Positions 45,505 to 54,711 of a DNA stretch of 64,000 nucleotides are shown in pieces. Under the pieces are notes generated by a model. The model had not been told where the DNA came from and did no database searches. It was given only the letters and a program-made list of their open reading frames with translations. Source of the stretch: an uncultured Flammeovirgaceae bacterium (lineage in GTDB: Bacteria > Bacteroidota > Bacteroidia > Cytophagales > Cyclobacteriaceae); NCBI GenBank assembly GCA_937883755.1, contig CAKZYA010000050.1:27358-91357 (forward strand), in the 5' to 3' direction. Position 1 is the stretch's first letter, and every line of letters begins with the position of its first letter. The translations under genes and the position numbers were made by a program.

Positions 45505-45951
45505 ATGCTAGACAACATTATTAATATGGGCAAAGAGCATATGGCTAAGCTCATTCAGGAACAAACCCAACTGGATCCTTCCCAAACCGATGAGGCCGTC
45601 GGTGTTACCAAAGATACTGTAGTTGATGGGCTAAAGGGCGAGTTAATGAAAGGAAACTTTTCCGGAGTAATGGATTTGTTTAATGGAAATGCCTCTACAA
45701 CCACCAGTAATCCTATTGTTAATGGTATTACTAATAGCCTGGTTACCAACCTAGCTAGTAAATTGGGAATTAGCGATGGTATTGCCAAACAAATCGCTAA
45801 CATCGCTATTCCCTTCATTATGAATAAAATCAGTTCTAAAGAGACTGGGCAAGCTAACGATCAGAAAGATCTGGTTGAGCAGCTAGGCTTCGGTGGAGAT
45901 GAAGGTATTGGTGGGCTACTCGGTGGCTTAGGAGGCTTGTTTGGTAAGTAG
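45505..45951 (+). CDS. DUF937-like small protein
   Basis: 148 aa from ATG 45505 (MLDNIINMGKEH); an upstream in-frame start lies in the shared promoter gap and is less likely. The helical core (NPIVNGITNSLVTNLASKLGISDGIAKQIANIAIPFIMNKI) and glycine-rich end (GIGGLLGGLGGLFGK) are typical of DUF937-related proteins, whose function is unknown. It may share control with the divergent LysM gene. A clear terminator follows at 46010-46034. Confidence 0.7.
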   Translation: MLDNIINMGKEHMAKLIQEQTQLDPSQTDEAVGVTKDTVVDGLKGELMKGNFSGVMDLFNGNASTTTSNPIVNGITNSLVTNLASKLGISDGIAKQIANIAIPFIMNKISSKETGQANDQKDLVEQLGFGGDEGIGGLLGGLGGLFGK

Positions 45952-46009
45952 CTAAATACTCAGCTCAACCAGTATCTGAGTAAAAACCCTCGAGATCATA
46001 GAAAAGTAG

Positions 46010-46034
46010 AAACCGGGGCAATGTACTCCGGTTT
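46010..46034 (+). terminator. rho-independent terminator after the DUF937-like gene
   Basis: AAACCGGGG pairs with CTCCGGTTT (one G-T pair) across a 7-base loop, followed by a short T run. It lies 59 bp after the gene. The rest of the 363-bp gap up to the stress-protein gene holds the Fnr-like box at 46161 and no gene. Confidence 0.65.
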
Positions 46035-46160
46035 TTCAGTTACGGCACTAGCCCTGCTAATATCTACTGGGGGGCATTTCTAACTAGTGGTTGGAAACCC
46101 TGGATCATGCACATCTATTATCTTTTTAACTTCCAGCATTTTCCATCGTTATCCATTTTC

Positions 46161-46172
46161 TGATAAATATCA
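46161..46172. promoter_or_regulatory. Fnr-like palindrome in the gap before the universal stress gene
   Basis: TGATAAATATCA is a perfect TGAT-N4-ATCA palindrome, like the boxes at 54923 and 58382. It is 143 bp from the gene start and no -7 element lies at the 33-bp distance seen in the cbb3 promoters; a TATCTTTC is centred 55 bp away. It may act from a more distant position or may be chance in AT-rich DNA. Confidence 0.4.
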
Positions 46173-46314
46173 TCTTTTGAGATAATGTATATCAGAGACT
46201 AGATTCGCCAACTACATTATCTTTCTTCTGTGATACAAAAAGCCGAGCATTGTTCAAAGCAGCAATAAGGTTGGGTGTATCGCACCGATTGTAATTTTTA
46301 ACTGACCTATAGCT

Positions 46315-47100
46315 ATGAACCAAATTCGTAAAATATTGCTTCCTACTGATTTTTCTGCTTGTGCTCAAATCGCTCTCGATTATGTAGTATACATGATGAG
46401 TCAGGATGAAACGCTTCAACTGATACTACTACACGTAGACGATAATCCTGACTTAGTAATTGAAGAAGCTGACAAGCAGTTGAACGAGGTTAAGAAGAGC
46501 TTACTGCCCCATATTCAATCTCGTACCCAAATCATAAGCCAGCAAGGTGCTTTGGTAGAAACGATATTAAGCGTACGACAGGAAAAGAATATCGACCTAA
46601 TTGTGATGGGTACTGAAGGAGGAGAACCTGATGAGGTTAGTGCTAGTAGCCACGCTGCCCAATTGCTTCAATCTTCTAACTGTCCGGTGTTAATTATTCC
46701 TAATACAACAACTAATTTTCAGATTCATCAGATCGCTTTAGCGCTAGATAAGCAAGCAATTGATGATTTAGCTACTCTAGATGTATTACATGATGTTGCC
46801 CGATGGTTTGGGGCAAAAGTTCATGTACTTACGGTAAAGAAGCCGACTGAGCCAGATAATGCGGGATTTGGTCCGAACCAAAGCGATCTAGAGTACTATT
46901 TGGAAACGCTTGACTATCATTATGCCTTTCCAGAAAATGCAGATATTCAGCTAGGTATCACTAACTATATTGATCAGAATAATATTGACCTGTTAGTGAT
47001 TCTACCGCGTAGCCATTCATTGAACGCTCCCCCTTCCCCCGGAAAACTTACTCGCTTATTAGCATTACATACTCATATTCCACTATTGGTGATTGACTAA
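46315..47100 (+). CDS. tandem universal stress protein (UspA family)
   Basis: A 261-aa protein with two Usp domains. The first (1-130) begins QIRKILLPTDFSACAQIALDYV and ends VIVMGTEGGEP...SSNCPVLIIP, near the ATP-binding type. The second (about 140-261) is weaker (HQIALALDKQAIDDLATLDVL; ...LTRLLALHTHIPLLVID) and lacks the glycine motif. Such proteins bind nucleotides and help cells endure stress or low oxygen. It lies next to the cbb3 cluster, and an Fnr-like box lies upstream. Confidence 0.88.
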   Translation: MNQIRKILLPTDFSACAQIALDYVVYMMSQDETLQLILLHVDDNPDLVIEEADKQLNEVKKSLLPHIQSRTQIISQQGALVETILSVRQEKNIDLIVMGTEGGEPDEVSASSHAAQLLQSSNCPVLIIPNTTTNFQIHQIALALDKQAIDDLATLDVLHDVARWFGAKVHVLTVKKPTEPDNAGFGPNQSDLEYYLETLDYHYAFPENADIQLGITNYIDQNNIDLLVILPRSHSLNAPPSPGKLTRLLALHTHIPLLVID

Positions 47101-47225
47101 TCGGACGGGCGATCAATGGCACTTGAGAAATGATTTGGGTTGGTTACCATCATCTCTTTACTGAGTATCACACAGGTTGGTAAGTAGAGTTGGTGGGTGC
47201 TGCTTTTCAGATCAGCTTGAGGAAG

Positions 47226-48581
47226 CTAGACGGTACTACTAAATAGATTGGTTTGCGGTTTGCTTCTCCACAGGCGGGCATCCAGTGCCATGCAGATATT
47301 GCGTAGAAATGGTTTGCCGGTTTCGGGTACGTCTATACTTTGTTCGGTGAGGTTGACCAGGCCATCTTCAGCCATCGGTACAAGACGGCTAAGGGCTCGT
47401 TGTAGCTCTTCATTTTCCGGCATTCGGCAATCCCATTCGGTATGCATGTGGCACATGACATTTAAAATATGTTCCCGTAGCCGCAGATCTTCGGGGGTTA
47501 AGATATGTCCTCGGTGGATTGCCCACTTCCCGGCTTCAATTCGTTCTCTGTATGCCTCAACAGACTTAGCATTTTGCCCGAAGGCCGTCCAAGTATCACT
47601 GATGGCGGACACCCCCAGACCAATGAGCATTTTGGTAGCCTGAAGCGTGTATCCCATAAAGTTTCGATGCATCTTCTTTTGCTGACTTGCTTGAAATAGC
47701 GGATCGCTGGCGTGAGCGAAGTGATCCATACCAATCTCGTGGTACCCAGCTTGTTGCAGCATTATTTTGCCCTGCTCATACAGTTGTTGCTTGGTTTCCG
47801 AATCAGGAAGGAATGGTTCTAATGAGCGTTGGGCAGGTTTCATCCAGGGGACGTGGGCGTAGCTGTAAAACGCAATACGGTCGGGCTGCAACTGAATGGT
47901 TTTGTCAATAGTATCCTGTACGGTAGCTAGTGTTTGTTTGGGTAGCCCGTAAATAAGATCAAAATTAATAGAAGTAAAGCCAATCTGACGAGCTAATTGT
48001 ACTACGGAGTCTATCTGCTCGTAGGTTTGCTTCCGATTAATGATTTGTTGTACATCAGGGTCAAAATCCTGAATGCCTAAACTCAATCTTCGAAAACCGA
48101 GCTCGTATAATGTTTGCAAATGGTCCTTAGTAGTACTATTAGGATGTGCTTCCAGGCTCATGGTAGTTTTCTCATCAATTTTGCCCAGCCGGATTAAGCC
48201 TTTGATTAACCTCTTTAGGCTTGCCGGACTAAAAAAAGTGGGTGTGCCTCCGCCAAGATGAAGCTCTCTGATAAGCGGTGATTCGGTCAATAGTTGACGG
48301 TACATTTTCCACTCTTGTAAAACAGCATCTATATAAGGCTTTTCCACTTGATGGTTTACCGTGATGCGCGTAGTGCAACCGCAGTACGTACATAAACTTT
48401 CGCAGTAGGGTAGGTGCACGTATAAACTAATCCCTTGGTGACCAGATGTTTCATAAGTCTGCTGTATTTGCTGCTGCCATTCACTCTCACTAGGGGGAGT
48501 TTGATCCCAGTAAGGTACGGTAGGGTAACTGGTGTACCGAGGTCCTGGTACATTATATTTATGGATGAGTTGGGTATTCAT
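47226..48581 (-). CDS. hemN: oxygen-independent coproporphyrinogen III oxidase
   Basis: A 451-aa radical SAM enzyme that converts coproporphyrinogen III to protoporphyrinogen IX without oxygen, for heme synthesis under microaerobic conditions. The start is ATG 48581 (MNTQLIHKYNVPGPRYTSYP); a TTG 18 bases upstream would overlap the previous gene. The cluster motif is C-E-S-L-C-T-Y-C (YVHLPYCESLCTYCGCTT), followed by ELHLGGGTPTFF and SLGIQDFDPDVQQIINR. It closes the leftward cbb3 operon 8 bases after safE, which fits heme supply for the oxidase. Confidence 0.95.
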   Translation of the reverse strand: MNTQLIHKYNVPGPRYTSYPTVPYWDQTPPSESEWQQQIQQTYETSGHQGISLYVHLPYCESLCTYCGCTTRITVNHQVEKPYIDAVLQEWKMYRQLLTESPLIRELHLGGGTPTFFSPASLKRLIKGLIRLGKIDEKTTMSLEAHPNSTTKDHLQTLYELGFRRLSLGIQDFDPDVQQIINRKQTYEQIDSVVQLARQIGFTSINFDLIYGLPKQTLATVQDTIDKTIQLQPDRIAFYSYAHVPWMKPAQRSLEPFLPDSETKQQLYEQGKIMLQQAGYHEIGMDHFAHASDPLFQASQQKKMHRNFMGYTLQATKMLIGLGVSAISDTWTAFGQNAKSVEAYRERIEAGKWAIHRGHILTPEDLRLREHILNVMCHMHTEWDCRMPENEELQRALSRLVPMAEDGLVNLTEQSIDVPETGKPFLRNICMALDARLWRSKPQTNLFSSTV

Positions 48582-48589
48582 GGTTGGTT

Positions 48590-49297
48590 TTAACGACAAA
48601 TAGTAATGGCTTCAGCGACTGTCATATCGCCCGCTAGTACTGGACTTACGTAGGGGATGTCCAAAGCCAACCCTCGGAGGATGAACAATACGCCCATCGC
48701 TCCCACTAATACAGGGATTGACTTACGGATGCGATTGCGGATAGGAACGCTAACCCACTGACCGAGCAGGCTAACGCCTAACATCATGGGTAAAGTCCCA
48801 GCTCCGAAAGCGATCATCCATTCGGCACCTTGCAGAAAATGACCACTAGCCATTGCTCCGGCCAGTCCGATGTATACTAGCCCGCAGGGTAGCAGCCCGT
48901 TGAGCATACCGATACCAAACTGGGCAGAGTACGTTCGTTGGGAAAATAAACGGTGCATCCGGGTTTTGACCTGACCGATAAACCGGGCAATAACATGATT
49001 AGGGTTAAGACGGTGAGCAAAAGTGGCAGGCAGCCCTACACTTAAAAGAATCAGTACTCCAAGAGCTACGGACAGTGATTGCTGCCATCCGGCTAAGGCT
49101 AGCCCTTGTCCCATCAGTCCGAAAGTGCCACCGAGTAGTGCGTAGGTGGTAATTCGTCCAGTGTTATACGATAAGCGACCTAGCCAAACGGGTAAAGTCC
49201 TGGTACCCCGAAGAGGAAGGGCAAGGGCAATCGGCCCGCACATACCCAGGCAGTGAAAGCTACCTACTAGTCCGATGATGAAGGCAGAGGTTACCAT
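48590..49297 (-). CDS. SafE/TauE-like (UreH-domain) membrane protein of the cbb3 cluster
   Basis: 235 aa and about six membrane helices. GLVGSFHCLGMCGPIALALPL, with its Cys-Leu-Gly-Met-Cys, and GMLNGLLPCGLVYIGLAGAMA are marks of the copper/sulfite-exporter-like proteins found after ccoH in Bacteroidota. The role is probably copper handling for oxidase assembly, with ccoI. The ATG shares one base with the ccoH stop (TAATG). Confidence 0.85.
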   Translation of the reverse strand: MVTSAFIIGLVGSFHCLGMCGPIALALPLRGTRTLPVWLGRLSYNTGRITTYALLGGTFGLMGQGLALAGWQQSLSVALGVLILLSVGLPATFAHRLNPNHVIARFIGQVKTRMHRLFSQRTYSAQFGIGMLNGLLPCGLVYIGLAGAMASGHFLQGAEWMIAFGAGTLPMMLGVSLLGQWVSVPIRNRIRKSIPVLVGAMGVLFILRGLALDIPYVSPVLAGDMTVAEAITICR

Positions 49298-49731
49298 TAC
49301 TGAATAAAAATTGATTCTTCGGTATAATACGCCGACTCACCGCTTTCCCAGTCTACTTTTACTTTATAGTAGCCTTTGGCAAGCTGATCGGTGCTAATAA
49401 TATATTGTTGTTGCGTATCTAGGGCAATAGAATAAACCTGATCAAAACGAGCATCGGAAGGACGAAACAGATGTATTTCTCCTTGTATTGGACTAGCTGA
49501 ATGATTAGGAAACTGAATGGCTAGCTGCTGTGACTGTTGAGAGAAAGTGAGCGATTGCCTGAGTTTTCGCTCGTTCGTCATTTTATCAATTTTATTCTGA
49601 TAGGCAAGCTCTTCTTGGTAATAATCTTCCGATACTAGATCAATATTTGTCTGAAAGCTGCGAAACACAAGTATGCCAATAAATAAGCCAAACAGACTGA
49701 ACGCAATCGCGATTTTCCATCCCCAGTTCAT
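49297..49731 (-). CDS. ccoH: cbb3 oxidase assembly protein CcoH (FixH)
   Basis: A 144-aa protein with one N-terminal membrane helix (WKIAIAFSLFGLFIGILVF) and a periplasmic domain beginning with the typical VSEDYYQEELAYQNKIDKM. FixH/CcoH helps assemble the cbb3 oxidase. A 189-bp gap separates it from ccoG, larger than other gaps in the operon, and it contains a copy of the GTGTTATGGTGTTA repeat. Confidence 0.9.
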   Translation of the reverse strand: MNWGWKIAIAFSLFGLFIGILVFRSFQTNIDLVSEDYYQEELAYQNKIDKMTNERKLRQSLTFSQQSQQLAIQFPNHSASPIQGEIHLFRPSDARFDQVYSIALDTQQQYIISTDQLAKGYYKVKVDWESGESAYYTEESIFIQ

Positions 49732-49741
49732 AATATTTAGT

Positions 49742-49764
49742 ATTAATGTGTTATGGTGTTAGAG
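49742..49764. repeat. single copy of the GTGTTATGGTGTTA repeat in the ccoG-ccoH gap
   Basis: ATTAATGTGTTATGGTGTTA runs into GAGTGTTC. It matches the arms of the inverted repeat at 3446-3581 in about 15 of 18 core positions. It sits 10 bases upstream of the ccoH start. Nothing else is recognised in this gap. Confidence 0.4.
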
Positions 49765-49920
49765 TGTTCAAGTTTGATAAGTTGTAGGTTTAGAAGTTGC
49801 AGATTGTTTATAACTGGAAAATTGAAAATTACAAATTCACATCTCCTTTCTATCAACAATCTGTCCCTCTTTTTTCATTTTCCCTTATCAATCGCCCGCC
49901 GACCCGGTGTCAACTGTCAG

Positions 49921-51339
49921 TTACTTATTTGGTCCTAAGAAGGAAGTTTCTACCGTTTCTAATAATTCTCCGTCGGAATAAACTCCTACCTCAACGTTAG
50001 TACTCATTTGCTGGATGTCAGCCCGGTCAAAGACCAAGAACAGAGCCCCTTCGGCAGTACCCTGTGGCTCAACTGATAAATCATTATTGCCGACCATTTT
50101 TAGCTCACCTTGTTCGTTAAGCAATACCAGTTGAATAGGCAGCTGTTGGTTCGTTTTGTTAATGACCTTTACGTTGTATAGATTACTAATCTGGTTGTTA
50201 TCCTGCTCCTGATAAAGCATGCCCGGTGTGCGAAGAATGCTGGTTTCTACATCAGTACGCATCACCAACATACTTACCATTACTCCGGTTAGTACTACTA
50301 GTAGTACACTGTAAGCGATGCTGCGAGCCGTCCATTGTAGTTTTTTACCTTCAGCAATTCCCTCTTCCGAAGCGTAGCGGATAAGTCCCTTAGGGAGGTC
50401 TACTTTCTCCATAATCTCATCGCAGGCATCAATGCAGGCGGTGCAATTCACACATTCTAGCTGAGTACCGTTTCGGATATCAATACCGGTAGGGCACACG
50501 TGTACGCACTGGTGGCAATCAATACAATCGCCTTTACCAACCTCTGATCGATCTTCACCCTTGCGTAACTTTCCTCTGGATTCGCCCCGCTTGTAATCGT
50601 AGGCTACCACTACCGATTTTCGGTCGAGCAACACGCCCTGAAGCCGACCATAGGGACAAATACTGATACACACCTGCTCCCGCAAATGAGAAAATACAAA
50701 GTAAAAAGCTCCGCTGAACAGCGTTATTGCCGCTAGACCACCCAGGTGATTACTAGGAGAGTCAGTAACAATCTTAATCAATTCCTCACTGCCAATAATG
50801 TAGGCCAGAAAAGTATTAGCAATGAGAAAGGAGATAGCGAAAAATATCAGATGTTTGCTGGTCTTTTTAATAATCTTATCCTGATTCCAGGGGCGGCGGT
50901 CTAAGGCTCGTTGGGCAGTGTAGTCCCCTTCAATCCAGTACTCTATCTTACGGAAAACCATTTCCATAAAAATGGTTTGAGGACAAACCCAGCCACAAAA
51001 TAGCCGACCGTAGACTACTGTAAACAGCACGATGAAGATCACTAAAGTAATCATAGCCAACCCGAACAAATAGAAGTCCTGCGGCCAGAATACTTGTCCG
51101 AATATCACGAACTTGCGCTCCAGTACGTTAAGCAGCAGTAGTGGCTCTCCGTTAATTCTGATGAAAGGTCCACCGAATAGAATTAACAGTAGTAGTACAC
51201 TGACAATGGTGCGAGCACGGTAAAACGGGCCTCTTGGTTTTTTAGGATACACCCAGATCCGTTTTCCCTGTTCATCAACCGTAGAAATCTTATCACGAAA
51301 GGATTCTGCCGGATTTTCAGCAGTTTTTTGGGTGCTCAT
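49921..51339 (-). CDS. ccoG: cbb3 oxidase accessory ferredoxin-like protein CcoG (FixG/RdxA)
   Basis: A 472-aa membrane protein with about five helices and two 4Fe-4S clusters in the middle (CIDCHQCVHVCPTGIDI; then CVNCTACIDAC). It also has FCGWVCPQTIFMEMVFRKIEYW, typical of the family, and a C-terminal periplasmic beta domain. CcoG is involved in copper reduction or insertion during cbb3 assembly. It starts 7 bases after ccoP. Confidence 0.94.
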   Translation of the reverse strand: MSTQKTAENPAESFRDKISTVDEQGKRIWVYPKKPRGPFYRARTIVSVLLLLILFGGPFIRINGEPLLLLNVLERKFVIFGQVFWPQDFYLFGLAMITLVIFIVLFTVVYGRLFCGWVCPQTIFMEMVFRKIEYWIEGDYTAQRALDRRPWNQDKIIKKTSKHLIFFAISFLIANTFLAYIIGSEELIKIVTDSPSNHLGGLAAITLFSGAFYFVFSHLREQVCISICPYGRLQGVLLDRKSVVVAYDYKRGESRGKLRKGEDRSEVGKGDCIDCHQCVHVCPTGIDIRNGTQLECVNCTACIDACDEIMEKVDLPKGLIRYASEEGIAEGKKLQWTARSIAYSVLLVVLTGVMVSMLVMRTDVETSILRTPGMLYQEQDNNQISNLYNVKVINKTNQQLPIQLVLLNEQGELKMVGNNDLSVEPQGTAEGALFLVFDRADIQQMSTNVEVGVYSDGELLETVETSFLGPNK

Positions 51340-51346
51340 ATTCGTA

Positions 51347-52234
51347 TTATTTCAAAGCCATCTCTTCCGAGCGCTCGTAAGGTTCGCCTTGAGGTTCTTT
51401 TCCGTTAGGAGGATTGGTGCCTTCCAGGGTTATAATGAAGCTCGCTAAATCCTGCATCTCTACGGGAGTTAACTGAGATTTCCAGGGAATCATCCCCTTT
51501 TCGGGTACCCCATTCTTAATGATGCGGAATATGTCTTTAACATCTCCCCCGTGAATCCAGTAGTCGTCAGTCAGGTTAGGGCCTACTCCTCCTTCACCAG
51601 CTGCACCGTGGCAGGGTGAGCATTTTTGCACATATGCTGTTTGAGCAGCACTAATTCGGGCTTCATCACTGATGAAGGTTACATTTGTCTCATCAATCGT
51701 ATTGGCTGTGGCTAAGTAAGCCTCAATTTCGATTTTGGCCTGAGCCATTTCCTGCTCGTACTCTTCTTCCTGAAAAGAACCTAGCTGGAGCACGTGGAAG
51801 TAAAGTAAGTATACCACAGCAAAAGCAATGGTGACATAAAACATGGCTTTCCACCAGGGCGGTAAATTATTATCTAACTCGTAGATTCCGTCGTACTCGT
51901 GAGTTGTAAGTACCTCTGCTTCGCGTTCGACTGGAACTGCATCATTTACTTTAGTCAAGAACTTCTGATACCACGGCTTTTCTGGTTCTACCAGTTCGCC
52001 AGCAACACTTACATTCGTACGAGGAAATAAGGTGTTACCCAGTACTTTTACTACAATCAATAAGATAACGGTAACAAGTAGCAGTAACACTTCTAGTCCC
52101 ATCAACCCCCAAACTAGATATTGTTCGGCAGCATTCATTCTTGCCTCAGGAGCGGCTTCCTGGGCAAACACTGCCAAAGGAGTTAGAAGCACTAAGCCAA
52201 TTATAGAGATAGAAAGTTTATAAGAACGTTTCAT
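51347..52234 (-). CDS. ccoP: cbb3 oxidase subunit III CcoP, one heme c
   Basis: The 295-aa protein has a signal-like helix, a membrane helix (YLVWGLMGLEVLLLLVTVILLIV) and a second one (WKAMFYVTIAFAVVYLLYFHV) followed by a cytochrome c domain with one CxxCH site (KCSPCHGAAGEGGVGPNL). CcoP in Proteobacteria has two heme sites; this has only one, as often in Bacteroidota. It passes electrons to CcoO. It begins 6 bases after ccoQ. Confidence 0.94.
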   Translation of the reverse strand: MKRSYKLSISIIGLVLLTPLAVFAQEAAPEARMNAAEQYLVWGLMGLEVLLLLVTVILLIVVKVLGNTLFPRTNVSVAGELVEPEKPWYQKFLTKVNDAVPVEREAEVLTTHEYDGIYELDNNLPPWWKAMFYVTIAFAVVYLLYFHVLQLGSFQEEEYEQEMAQAKIEIEAYLATANTIDETNVTFISDEARISAAQTAYVQKCSPCHGAAGEGGVGPNLTDDYWIHGGDVKDIFRIIKNGVPEKGMIPWKSQLTPVEMQDLASFIITLEGTNPPNGKEPQGEPYERSEEMALK

Positions 52235-52240
52235 GCGTAG

Positions 52241-52423
52241 TTAGTTTAATGATTGTTGGTCATCCAATGGAAGTTGGGCAACTTCCTGAACGTATTCTTT
52301 GCTGGCGCGAAATACCCAGATTAGTAAGGCGACAAAGAAAGTGAAGAATATGATGAACGAGATGAGCGGAAAAATTTCAATTCCGGTGATCGTTTCCAAA
52401 TGATATTTAATGAATTTAAGCAT
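52241..52423 (-). CDS. ccoQ: cbb3 oxidase small subunit CcoQ (FixQ)-like
   Basis: A 60-aa protein with one membrane helix (about 17-37, IFPLISFIIFFTFFVALLIWVF) and a short charged tail. Size, helix and place between ccoNO and ccoP identify it as the CcoQ-type subunit that stabilises the complex; sequence identity in this family is weak. Confidence 0.8.
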   Translation of the reverse strand: MLKFIKYHLETITGIEIFPLISFIIFFTFFVALLIWVFRASKEYVQEVAQLPLDDQQSLN

Positions 52424-52444
52424 AGCTTCGGGGTTTAGGAGTTA

Positions 52445-52493
52445 GGTATTGGGGATTAGATGTTGGTCGTCCCGACACCTAATTCCTAATACC
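52445..52493. repeat. large near-perfect hairpin between ccoNO and ccoQ
   Basis: The arm at 52445-52466 (22 nt, starting GGTATTGGGGATTAG) pairs with 52472-52493 at 18 of 22 positions with a 5-base loop (TCGTC); the other four pairs are wobble on one strand or the other. It fills the 80-bp gap in the operon. It has no T tract, so it is more probably an mRNA processing or stability element, or a repeat-element copy, than a terminator. Confidence 0.6.
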
Positions 52494-52503
52494 CAAACCT
52501 TGG

Positions 52504-54666
52504 TTATTCTTTTACTTTTATGTCGGTGCCGAGTCGTTGCAGATACGCAATCAGGGCAATGATTTCTTTTTCGGAAGAGACTTCAATGCCGCTTTCCTTA
52601 AGGCGATCAGCAATTTCCTGAGACTGCTGAGAAAGATCCGCCATTGCTTGTTCTTCGTACCCTTCCGGATACGGAACCCCAAGGGTACGCATGGCCGTAA
52701 TTTTATCAGCCGTGGCACTTGCGTCTAAGTTATCCTCTAATAGCCAGGGGTAAGGAGGCATGATAGAACCGGGCGACATAGATTCAGGATCATACATGTG
52801 GTGGTAGTGCCAAGAGTCGGGGTATTTACCACCTACTCGTAGCAAGTCAGGACCTGTGCGTTTAGAGCCCCAGAGGAATGGGTGATCGTAGACAAACTCT
52901 CCTGCTTTAGCGTATTCGCCGTAGCGTTCCGTCTCAGATCGGAAGGGGCGTATCATCTGCGAGTGGCAGTTGTTACAACCTTCTCGGATGTATAAGTCGC
53001 GACCTTGTAGTTCTAGTGGAGTGTAGGGCTGTACGCTACTAATAGTCGGTACATTTGATTTTATCAAGAAGGTTGGCACTAGTTCTACTAATCCACCGAT
53101 CAAGATTACTACCAAGCTAACTACAAGCATCAGTACCGGACGGTGTTCAAAGAGTTTACGGTGCCAATGTTCCTTCTCAGGGCTTTGGTACTGTTTGGTA
53201 AGTGCCATAGCTTGAGCGGTTTCTTCCTGCTGGAATTTGCCTTGCGCGGTTGTTTTGATCAAGTTATAGACCATGATCAGAGCACCGACAATATACAGCG
53301 CGCCACCTCCGGCTCGTAGCATATACATAGGGCGGATTTGAGTAACAGTTTCTAAGAAGTTAGGGTAGGCTAATAAACCTTCTTGAGTAAACTCTTTCCA
53401 CATTAAGCTCTGAGTAAAGCCGGCCCAGTACATGGGTAGTGCGTAGAAGATGATTCCTAATGTACCAATCCAGAAGTGGACGTTCGCTAGTTTTACTGAG
53501 TATAGCTTGGTTTTGTAGAGGCGAGGAATCAAGTAATACAGCATACCGAAGGTAAGGAAGCCGTTCCAGCCAAGTCCACCGATGTGTACGTGGGCTACAA
53601 TCCAGTCAGTAAAGTGAGCAATGGCGTTTACATTCTTTAGCGAAAGCATGGGACCTTCAAAGGTGGCCATACCGTAGCAAGTAATCGCTACCACCATAAA
53701 TTTAAGTACCGGATTTTCCCGCACCTGATCCCATGCGCCTCGCAGGGTAAACAAGCCATTGAGCATTCCACCCCAAGAGGGCGCGATAAGCATGATAGAG
53801 AATACAACTCCTAATGACTGTGCCCAGTTAGGTAGAGAGTTATAAAGTAGGTGGTGAGGCCCCGCCCAGATATAAATGAAGATCAATGCCCAGAAGTGAA
53901 TAATCGACAGACGGTAGGAGTAGACCGGACGATTAGCTGCCTTAGGCACGAAATAATACATAAGCCCCAGATAAGGGGTGGTTAGAAAAAAGGCTACCGC
54001 ATTATGACCGTACCACCATTGCACGAGTGCATCTTGTACTCCGGCATACCAAGAGTAGCTTTTAAACAAGCCAATTGGCAGCTCAAAGGAATTGACGATG
54101 TGCAGTACGGCTACTGTAACGAACGTAGCAATGTAAAACCAGATGGCAACGTAAAGATGGCGTTCCCGACGCTTGATGATCGTAGCAAACATATTCCAGC
54201 CGAAGACTACCCAAAGCAAAGTAATAGCAATATCGATAGGCCACTCTAGCTCGGCATATTCTTTACTAGTTGTGATACCTAACGGTAGAGTAAGTACTGC
54301 CGATAGAATAATAAGCTGCCAGCCCCAGAAGTTAATGCGACTCAGTGCATCACTGTACATCCGGGCTTTACACAATCGCTGAAGTGAATAATACACCCCC
54401 GCAAAAATACCGTTACCCACAAAAGCGAAGATAACGGCGTTGGTATGTAAAGGTCGTATCCGCCCGAAAGTAAGAAACGGTAGATCAAAACTAAGAGCTG
54501 GATATACGAACTGTAGGGCTACCAGCAAACCCACTGTCATGCCAATAATACCCCACACTGTGGTTGCTAGTAAAAAGAGGCGGACAATGGAGTTGTCGTA
54601 GCGAAAGGTTTCTAAGGAAGTTTCAACCGATGGTCGGTCAGAAGTTAGTACACTGGAATTTGCCAT
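52504..54666 (-). CDS. ccoNO: fused cbb3 oxidase subunits I and II (CcoN-CcoO)
   Basis: A 720-aa fusion. Residues 1-480 are subunit I (12 helices; heme-ligand histidines in RPLHTNAVIF, AGPHHLLYNSLPNW and VAHVHIGGLGWNG; GHNAVAFFLTTPYLGLMYYFVPK). Residues about 510-720 are the monoheme subunit II with CNNCHSQMIRPF and the ligand region GPDLLRVGGKYPDSWHYHHMYDP. It reduces oxygen with high affinity while pumping protons. This fusion is usual in Bacteroidota. It starts 45 bases after ccoS. Confidence 0.96.
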   Translation of the reverse strand: MANSSVLTSDRPSVETSLETFRYDNSIVRLFLLATTVWGIIGMTVGLLVALQFVYPALSFDLPFLTFGRIRPLHTNAVIFAFVGNGIFAGVYYSLQRLCKARMYSDALSRINFWGWQLIILSAVLTLPLGITTSKEYAELEWPIDIAITLLWVVFGWNMFATIIKRRERHLYVAIWFYIATFVTVAVLHIVNSFELPIGLFKSYSWYAGVQDALVQWWYGHNAVAFFLTTPYLGLMYYFVPKAANRPVYSYRLSIIHFWALIFIYIWAGPHHLLYNSLPNWAQSLGVVFSIMLIAPSWGGMLNGLFTLRGAWDQVRENPVLKFMVVAITCYGMATFEGPMLSLKNVNAIAHFTDWIVAHVHIGGLGWNGFLTFGMLYYLIPRLYKTKLYSVKLANVHFWIGTLGIIFYALPMYWAGFTQSLMWKEFTQEGLLAYPNFLETVTQIRPMYMLRAGGGALYIVGALIMVYNLIKTTAQGKFQQEETAQAMALTKQYQSPEKEHWHRKLFEHRPVLMLVVSLVVILIGGLVELVPTFLIKSNVPTISSVQPYTPLELQGRDLYIREGCNNCHSQMIRPFRSETERYGEYAKAGEFVYDHPFLWGSKRTGPDLLRVGGKYPDSWHYHHMYDPESMSPGSIMPPYPWLLEDNLDASATADKITAMRTLGVPYPEGYEEQAMADLSQQSQEIADRLKESGIEVSSEKEIIALIAYLQRLGTDIKVKE

Positions 54667-54711
54667 TGGTAATACTATTGAAAATGGAAAGAAGCAGTTT
54701 TATGGTAAGGC

